NCBI GenBank assembly: GCA_037954325.1
Contig: JBBMNZ010000019.1
Span: 14,681,001-14,745,000 of the forward strand
Source: Fistularia commersonii
Lineage: Eukaryota > Chordata > Actinopteri > Syngnathiformes > Fistulariidae
Direction of reading: 5' to 3'
DNA length: 64,000 nt
In this document: positions 13,296-21,900 of the stretch, piece after piece
How positions within the stretch are numbered: the first letter of the stretch is position 1
Layout: each line of letters opens with the position of its first letter
Notes under the pieces: model-generated
Told to the model about the DNA's origin: nothing
Database searches by the model: none
The model's input: the letters and a program-made list of their open reading frames with translations, nothing else
Position numbers and translations under genes: made by a program

Positions 13296-16200
13296 TGCGG
13301 GGACAGTAAAGGTCAGCTGGTGGAGGCAGGGCCATGGTGAAAGTTGTGTTTAGATGTTCTGTACGTTACCCTCCTCTTTGTTGTACAGCCTCAGGCTGTG
13401 GGAGTGTGTTTCCTTGTTTGCATGCGTGTGTGTGTGTGTGTGTGTGTCTTTGTGTGCACTCGCTTGCAAGTATTTTTTTTTTTTGTGCACAGGCTTCCGT
13501 GTGAAGAGGTCAGGATATTTTCTGCCTCCTCAGATGTGCCAGGGCGGTGTGTGATCTCCAGCTCGCCGCTTTCATGTCATTGTTCCCCCCACTGTCTGGT
13601 CGCTCCCTGCGTCCCCCTTGATCCCCCCCACCTCCACCTCCACCTCCACCTCCACCCCTCTGTCCTGCCAGCCCCTGCTTCCTGCTGTCCCTCCCCTCTC
13701 TGATATCACCTATTTGCGAAAAGCAGATAAAAGCCTGTCCTAAAATGGAGAGAACGTGAAAAAAATAAACAGTAAACTAACACTGACAGCAATGATAGTG
13801 GCCCCTTAAGATACGAATCACTTTATATACAAATTTTTTAAGATACAAAGCGCGATTCGAAGAATTCGAAAAATTTTATCCTTGAAATACAAAAAAAAAA
13901 TAATCATGATATTAATACGAGAGTGAGAAAATTAAAATTAGAAATTTGCACAGTATCTTCCAAGCAGGCTCCCATGACTCAAATACCATTAATGTCACCG
14001 TTGCATCTTCTGAGTTGGTGCTCTCACCTTGCAGCCTTGCGGCTTCCATCGTCCTTCGACCACTTCGTCCGGTCAGTTAGTACAATATACATGTGGCATC
14101 ATTTATATCTTTGTGCTTATTTTGTTTATTTTCTTAATAATCATCATGGGCTCTGAAAGAGCAAGTTGTAAGGCAAGTGGGGAACCCAGAAATAAAATAA
14201 AATAACAAAATAATAGCGGAACAAATTCATTTTGTTTTAGTTAGTTTAGTAATTTCTTTTTTAGTTTTCTGTTATTTCATATAGGGAAGATTCATTTAAG
14301 ATACACTTCTGGAATTAATCAAATTTCTATCTTAAGGGACAACTGTATTTAAACAAGATTGCATAGTGGTAAGCGCTTCCTCCTTGGATTCCCTGGCGAG
14401 CCTGGTTGGATTACGGCAGCGGGGCCTTTCTGTGAGGAGTCCCCGTGCATGGCTTTATTTGAATTGTGAATGAGTGAATCAAAGGTTGTATGTCTCCTGT
14501 GATTGATTGGTGAGCACTCACCCCTGGAGAATGAATGAATGAATGAATGAATGAATGAATGAAATCATTCACACTACATGTTTTCAGACTGTGGGAATAA
14601 TCCAAATTTAAGGAAAAATAATAACAATGAGAAAACAACACTGAAAACAACAAACCCTTGGTATTTCTTGCAGAATTGAAGGAAATTACCTCATCCTGTA
14701 ATTTTAGTGAAAATAATAATGTGAAAACAGTATCTAATGAACTGGAACGGAAGTGCTTAAAGGTAAATTCTTTTTAAAAAAATGCGGCACAAATAAGCCG
14801 AATAAAAGAATGACCACGTGCTTATGAAATATTTCCAAGTATTATTTATATTTAGTATAATACTTTTTATATTCATAAATGTATTATGTATTTATGTATT
14901 TATGGGGATTTAGTTGTTTCTGCAGCACCATAAAAGTATCTCTGCTAATCGGGGTAGTTTTATGGTAAAAATTCAATGTAATTGTGTGTAATTGTACATC
15001 AGTTTTAACATCCTTTTGTCATATTTATGTTCGAGCAGGAAAATGTAGATGTTTCGTAAAACTGCCTCCTGAAAGGAACCAATGGAAGCATCAATTAAAA
15101 GAGACAGATGATGCTAATGATAATGCTATGATAAGTAATTTCCTCATGTGACAGTTAATGGACAAAACTGTCCTTAACATCCACAAATAATATCTGGATA
15201 CCGGTGTGTGCCGATTAATTTGACGGGTTTGAATGTATCAACGACCAGGCGACGACTCAGGTAGTGATTTATGGCCATAAACCCGATGATAACGTTGATA
15301 AAGGCTTGACGGCAAGTACATTAAACCAGAATGATCACAGAATTAGGATAATCGATCTCAGTGCCATTCATCTGTTCACTGAGGTGTTTTTATAAATACA
15401 ACAACCACTCTGTGAGTTTGTTGTATCTTCTACCTTCTTCGTAGTGTTTGCATGTTCTTCTAGCTGTATCTGCGTATGTATACTGTGTTTCATTTTTTAA
15501 AAAATGGCTTGTTTTTCCATTCATTCATTCATTCATTCATTCATTCATTCATTCATTCATTCATTCATTCATTCATTCATTCTCTATACCATTTATCCTA
15601 CACTTAGGAGTCATGGGCAGCTGGAGCCTACCCCAGCTGTTGTGGGATGAGAGGTGGGGCTCAACCTCCTCCTTGATCACTCGGGCATATATCATATGGC
15701 TACCATTCACCCTTTCATTCAGGGGTCATACAGAGACATGCTACGAGTCATCCACCCTCATTCATTCACCCCCACATGATGTATAGAGACATAAAAACAT
15801 TCACTTACTCAATCACACCCTCTCATTCAAGCATCCTACAGAGGCATGAAACTATTCACCCTCTCATTCACGTGTCATATAGAGACATACAACCATTCAC
15901 TCCCTCTTTCACGTTTCAGATAGGCACATAAAACCATTCACCCTCAATCAAATGTCACATCGAGACACAAACACATTCACCCTCTCATTCACAACTCATA
16001 TAGACACATAAAACCATTCACTCATAAAATGGAGACATGCAACCATTCGCCCCCTCATACATTCACACATCTTACAGAGACATACAACTATTCACCCTCT
16101 CATTCACCTGTCAGATATAGACATGCAACCATTCATCCTCTCATTCTGGAATCACACAGAGACAGAAACCTATTCACCCTCTCATTCACATCCCATATAG

Positions 16201-16571
16201 AGACTTTCAAGCATTCACCCTCTCATTCACTGGTCCGGGCAGTCTGTGGTCTGCCGTCCTATGGGTGTTTCTGGAGGCCAGAAATCCCAGTCGCCCCTTC
16301 GGCCACTGTAGAAGCCTCAGAAGCAGGAACCTTCTACCAACGGCATGCAATGCCTCATATGTTTGAAAGTGTGTCGTTGACTCATATGAAATAGTCTCTT
16401 AACACTTTATTTCTTATCTTAATGGAAACGAGAGCATTACATAATCCTCTCCTCCTCAGCTGAACCTGTTCTCTCTCTCTGTTTTCAAGATATGGGGCTT
16501 CTACAAGCAAGGCTACAAGTGCAAAGGTAAGAGAGCAATTCCATTTTGCACCACAGATACGCCGGCTGCAG

Positions 16572-16625
<54 letters not shown>

Positions 16626-18891
16626 AACTTCTGCAGAGCTGGAGTGCTGTGCAAATACCATTAACATGGCCGCCCTGGTAAATACGTCCCAGTGTTTTCT
16701 GCCATATTTGCGGGGTTAACAGATAACATTACTTTCACTGGCATTTTGCCCTTAAATGGATGGGCGGACGCTCTTTTAAAAGTGGTCAAATTTCCCAGCA
16801 GTAAGTGAACGCGGTGGGACTGTGATTTCACAAAAAAGATGCATCATTTTACATCTGAATTATCTACTCCGTCCTTCCATGGTTACTCTGTCTGGTAGAC
16901 TGATGCCGAGGTTAAGGGCTGATGAAGAGCACGAGAGAGGCATTACGTGGGGAATTTTAGTTTCCAAAGACCTTCTTGGGTTTTTCTGAACCGTGCTGAG
17001 AGGACAGTTATGCTTTCATTATAAAACCCCTATTCCAATGACGTTCGGACATTGTGTAAAACATAAATATGCAATCATTTTCAACCAATATTCAGTTAAA
17101 TGTACTCCAAAGACAATACATTTAATGATCAAAATGACAAATGTTATTGAATTTTTGGAAATATTCACTCATCTTGAATTGATGCAACACATTCCAGAAA
17201 AGCTTGGAAAGAGGCAACAATGGGGAGTGGGGCAGTTGAGGAACGCTCAAAAAACACCTGTTTGGAAATGGAAACAGGTGAGTGTTGTAATTGGGTATAA
17301 AAGGAGCATCCACGAATGGCTCCGTTGTTCACAAGGATGTACTGAGGTTCACCACCTTGTGAACAACTGTGCGAGCAAATAGTCCAACAGACGGACCATC
17401 TGCACCCATCAAACAACCAGGAAAGATCCACCACCAGAACCAGTCCCCGGTAACTTCCACCTGAGCCTCAGTTCATGTGATCCAACAGATTTCGCTGTTT
17501 AGCTTTACCTAATCACATTCCAATCCAGGTTATCCCACAAAGTTACCCATTTGTTCTAACCAAGGACACCTGTATTAGCATAACAACCCACTTGCACCTA
17601 GTTTCTGCAGATCAACCCTTCCATTTACACAACAAGCCATAACCTCGATCCGGGCTAGGGTCCCTGGCAATTATATTAGGAAACTCCCCACAGGTCATTA
17701 GGACTGGAGAAGCATCTCTGATGAGGCTGAAACGTCTTCAAGTGAAGAAAGTCCAGTTGCCAAGACAGGATGATTTCGACAAGAATTCGCTATGACCTGG
17801 ATGACTGAAAACCTCCATAGACATGGTTTTCGGAAGTGTTCTTGAGCCACGTGGCACGACGCTTTACACAAAGAAGACGTTTTTGAATGCGGAACTGTCG
17901 GAGGGATCGAAGGTCATGGGTTTTCAATATTGGTTTTGGGCCTTGCAGTTTGCGCACAGAGATTTCTCCAGATTCTCAGAATGTTTTGACGATATTATGG
18001 AGCGTAGATAATGAAATCCCTAAAGTCCTTACAATTTCACATTGAGAAATGTTGTTCTTAAACAGCTGGACTATTTCCTCACGTAGTTTTTTACAACCTC
18101 GGCCCATCCTCGTGAACAGTGGAACCTTTCAGGGATGCTTCTTTTATACCCAATTATGACACTTGTTTCCAATACCAAACGGGCGTTTTTTAAGTGTTAC
18201 TCAACTTCCTCAGTCTTTTACTTCCTCTGTCCCAGCTTGTTTGAAAGGTGTTACAGGCATCAAATTCAAAATGAGTGAATATTTGCAAAATAATATCAAT
18301 AACTTATTTTATTTTTATTTTATTATTATTATACTTATCATATTTTGAACATTAAATGTATTGTCATTGGAATGTATTCAACTGAATATTGGTTGAAAAT
18401 GATTGCAAATCATTGTATTATGTTTTTATTTACGTTTTACATAATGTTCCAACATTGGAATTGGGGTTTGTACTTCAGACACAATAGAGAGAAGGGAAGT
18501 TACTGAGTTTTGTATGTATGATGTGCGAATGAGAGAGTGAAAGGTTGCATGTCTATACATCGGGAATGGCAACACACACACAAACGGCTCAGATGTCCGT
18601 GCGTGCGTGTGTGTGTGCAATACACAGAATTCCTCCGTCACACACTTCTCAGTCTCTTTCGTCATTGCTCTCATCGTCACTTGTCATTGGTCCGATGGGA
18701 CCAGGATAAATATTTTGTCAGCATGAAGCCCAATAGCTCATAAAAATCCATAAATTAGCCAAATTATTTTTAAGCCGCAGTGTTTAAAGCGTGTACAGAA
18801 TTAGCGGCTACTAGTCCAGAAATTATATTATATATGTATGCTTATATATGTATATATGTGCATACATATATACAGACACACACATTTATAG

Positions 18892-18932
<41 letters not shown>

Positions 18933-21900
18933 CACACATATATACACATACACATATATACACACATGTACACATGTGTATATATACATATGTATAAATA
19001 CATACTTATATACACATATAAACATATATACGGTGGGAAGAACAAGTATTTCGTCACCCTCTTAAAATAATCGCCAAAGTCATTTTTTTTACAAAAATGT
19101 TTTTTTTTGCCTAAATCATCTCCTCATGATGCTGATCACCTCTGGCAAAATTGTCTACATCCTTAGTTAAACAGATTGTGCCATTCTACCCCCTTAGTAG
19201 AAATTGCTTATGTCAAGAGTGTGTCAAATGGCTCAGTTTTTTGTGTTTCCTGAAAAATCTGAAAAAATGACTTAGGCGATTATTTAAAGAGGGTGACGAT
19301 TTGATACACTGCTAGTTTTTCAGCTTTTCCCACTTGCAAAGCATGTAGAAGTCTGTCATTTTTGTCATAGATACTCTTCAACTGTGAGTGACGGAATCTA
19401 AACCAAATATCCGGAAAATCACATTGTATGATTTTAAAATAATGAACTTCCTTTTTATTGCATGACATAAGTATTTGATCACTTACTAATCAGTAAGAAT
19501 TGGGGATCTCCTTTTAGTTCTTCTTTAAGAAGCCCTCCCTTTCTCCACTCATTACCTGTATTAACTGCACCAGTTTGAACTGGTTACCTGAATAAAACAC
19601 CTGTTCACACACTCAATGAAACAAACTCCAACCTCTCCACCATGGCCAAGACCAGAGAGCTGTGTAAGGACATCAGGGATAAAATTGTAGACCTGCACAA
19701 GGCGGGGATGAGCTACAGGACAACAAGCAAGCAGCTTGGTGAGAAGACGACAACGGTCTGTTGAAATTGGTTAGAAAATGGAAGAAGTTCAAGATGACGG
19801 TCAATCTCCCTCGGTCTGGGGCTTCATGCAAGATCTCACCTCGCGGGGCTTCAATGATCATGAGGAAGGTGAGGGATCAGCCCAGAACTACACAGCTGGA
19901 CCTGCTCAATGACCTGCAGAGAGCTGGGACCACAGTCTCAAAGAAAGCCACTCGTAACACACTGCGCCCTTATGGATTAAAATCCTGGGCCCGTCTGAAG
20001 TTTGCCAATGACCATCTTGATGATCCAGAGGAGGAATGGAAGGTCATGTGGTCTGATGAGACAAAAATAGAGCTTTTTTGTTGTAAACTCCACTTGCCGT
20101 GTTTGGAGGAAGGAGGATGAGTACAACTCCGAGATCACCATCCCATGGAGCATGGAGGTGGAAACATCACTCTTTAGGGATGCTTTCCTGCAAAGGGGAC
20201 AGGACGGCTGCATGGTATTTGGAGGAGGATGGATTGGGCCATGTATCACGAGAACTTGGTCAACAGCCTCCCTCCCTCAGTAAGAGCCTTGAAGATGGGT
20301 CGAGGCCGGGTCTTCCAGCATGATGACGACCCGAAACACACAGCCAGGGGAACTAAGGAATGTCTCCGTAAGAAGCATCTCAAGGTCCTGCAGTGGCCTA
20401 GCAAGTCTCCAGACCTGAACCCAATAGAAAATCTCTGGAGGGACCTGAAAGCCCATATTGCCCAGCGACAGCCCCAAAACCTCAAGGATCCGGAGAAGAT
20501 CTGCGTGGAGGAGTGGGCCAAAGTCCCTGCTGCAGTGTGCGAACCTGATCAAAAACTACAGGAAACTTCTGATCCCCGCAATTGCCAACAAAGGTTTCTG
20601 TACCACATATTAAGTTCTGTTTTTCCAATCTATCAAATACTTATGTCATGCAGTAAAATGCAAATTAATTACTTAAAAATCATCCAATGTGTTTTTCTGG
20701 ATTTTGTTGAAGAGCACCTATGATTAAAAATTACAGACCTCTACATGCTTTGCAAGTGGGAAAAGACGAAAAATCAGCTGTGTATCAAATACTTGTTCTC
20801 CCCACTGTATGTATGTATATATTTATATACTTGGTGAACACAGGTTGCTCTTAAAGAGGATATGTTGTATTTTAGTGGAAAGAATATTTACATCCGATGT
20901 TGATGTCAGGTTTTTGGTTATTTATATTTTAACAACTCGTCCAAAAATAAACTAAATAATCGAGTGTTTTGTCTCGTCAGCTCTACGTTCCTGGCTCCTC
21001 TCATTTAAGAAAAAAAAACAACTTACATGTTAATGTCAAAAATGTGCGTTGCATAGCAACAAGAATAGTTAGCGCTACCGTCTGAAAGGAGAAGGATGCG
21101 GTTCCGGTCACAGGCTAATTCCTTCATTGCCAGAGATGTATTTTTGCAAAATAAAAAAAAAAAACCTCCCAGCTTATTCACGAAGTGATGCTCGTCTGGA
21201 AAGTACTCTTATTCAAACACCATCGGAGCAAGGAGGAAGAAGGGAAAGCGGTATGGAGGTAGAATGGAATCAGCAGAGGCACGCCTTAATTTACACAATT
21301 TGAACACACACACACAATACTACTCAAAAAGTGTGTGAGTCAGAATGTGTGAGTGTTCCATGTTGATCCAGTGCATCATTGAGACAAGATGGAGTCAATG
21401 AGAGGAGCCCGCGGCTATTTAGCACTGCCAGCTCGCACCCGGAAAGGCAGAGCGATTGGCGGGCGCCGTAATTGGAACAAATCGCCCGCCGTGGCGGCGC
21501 TGGAGTGTAGCGAGAAAGTCGGCATGCGTTTTCAGGAGGAGAGAAGGATTTTAGCTGTCAGAGAGGAGCGTAATTTCACCATCTTCCATTTTGTTTTGGC
21601 GGTTCGGTGCTGTCATGATTCCTTATATATCAACTACTGATACAGAATTCAATAAATCCAACAAAATAGAATTATTCTCAAGTGAAACAAACAAGAAGAA
21701 AGAAAAATGACCGTGATTTCCTTCTGACTACTTTACTTGCATTCATTCATTGATTTATTCATTTATTCATTCATTCTCTGTTATTGGGTGAGAGGCAGGA
21801 TTAACCTTGGACCATTCACCCTCTCATTCATTCATTCATTCATTGTCTATACTGCTTATCCTGCCATCAGGCTTGCAGAAGGTGCTGGAGCCTAGATATA

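Larger units (their letters stand above)
17021..18472. mobile_element. Inverted Tc1/mariner-type element halves (fold-back structure)
   Basis: The left arm (17021-~17390) starts AAAACCCCTATTCCAATG and the right arm ends GGAATTGGGGTTTGTA, with TA at both borders. Both arms are the 5' half of the same transposon in opposite orientation: each carries the GGGTATAAAAG(G/A)AGCATCC leader next to the transposase start. The centre (17393-17823) is a family A repeat, not the rest of the transposon. It lies in the intron between rasgrp2 exons g and h. Confidence 0.75.
19031..20807 (+). mobile_element. Tc1-family transposon, degenerate
   Basis: Flanked by TA (19029-19030 and 20808-20809). Terminal repeats begin C(A/G)GTGGGGAGAACAAGTATT and are about 190 bp long (right one about 20625-20807), an IR/DR-like layout with the internal repeat GCATGACATAAGTATTTGAT. 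The left repeat is interrupted by a 247-bp MITE. The transposase is a pseudogene. Confidence 0.9.

Noticed and set aside
13015..13353. ORFs full of His-Thr or Val-Cys repeats
   Set aside because: They are translations of the (TG)n/(CA)n microsatellite. The same holds for 18780-19070 and 51600-52040.
15770..16235. Possible CRISPR-like array
   Set aside because: Units are contiguous, degenerate and derived from a SINE; there are no distinct spacers and the genome is vertebrate.
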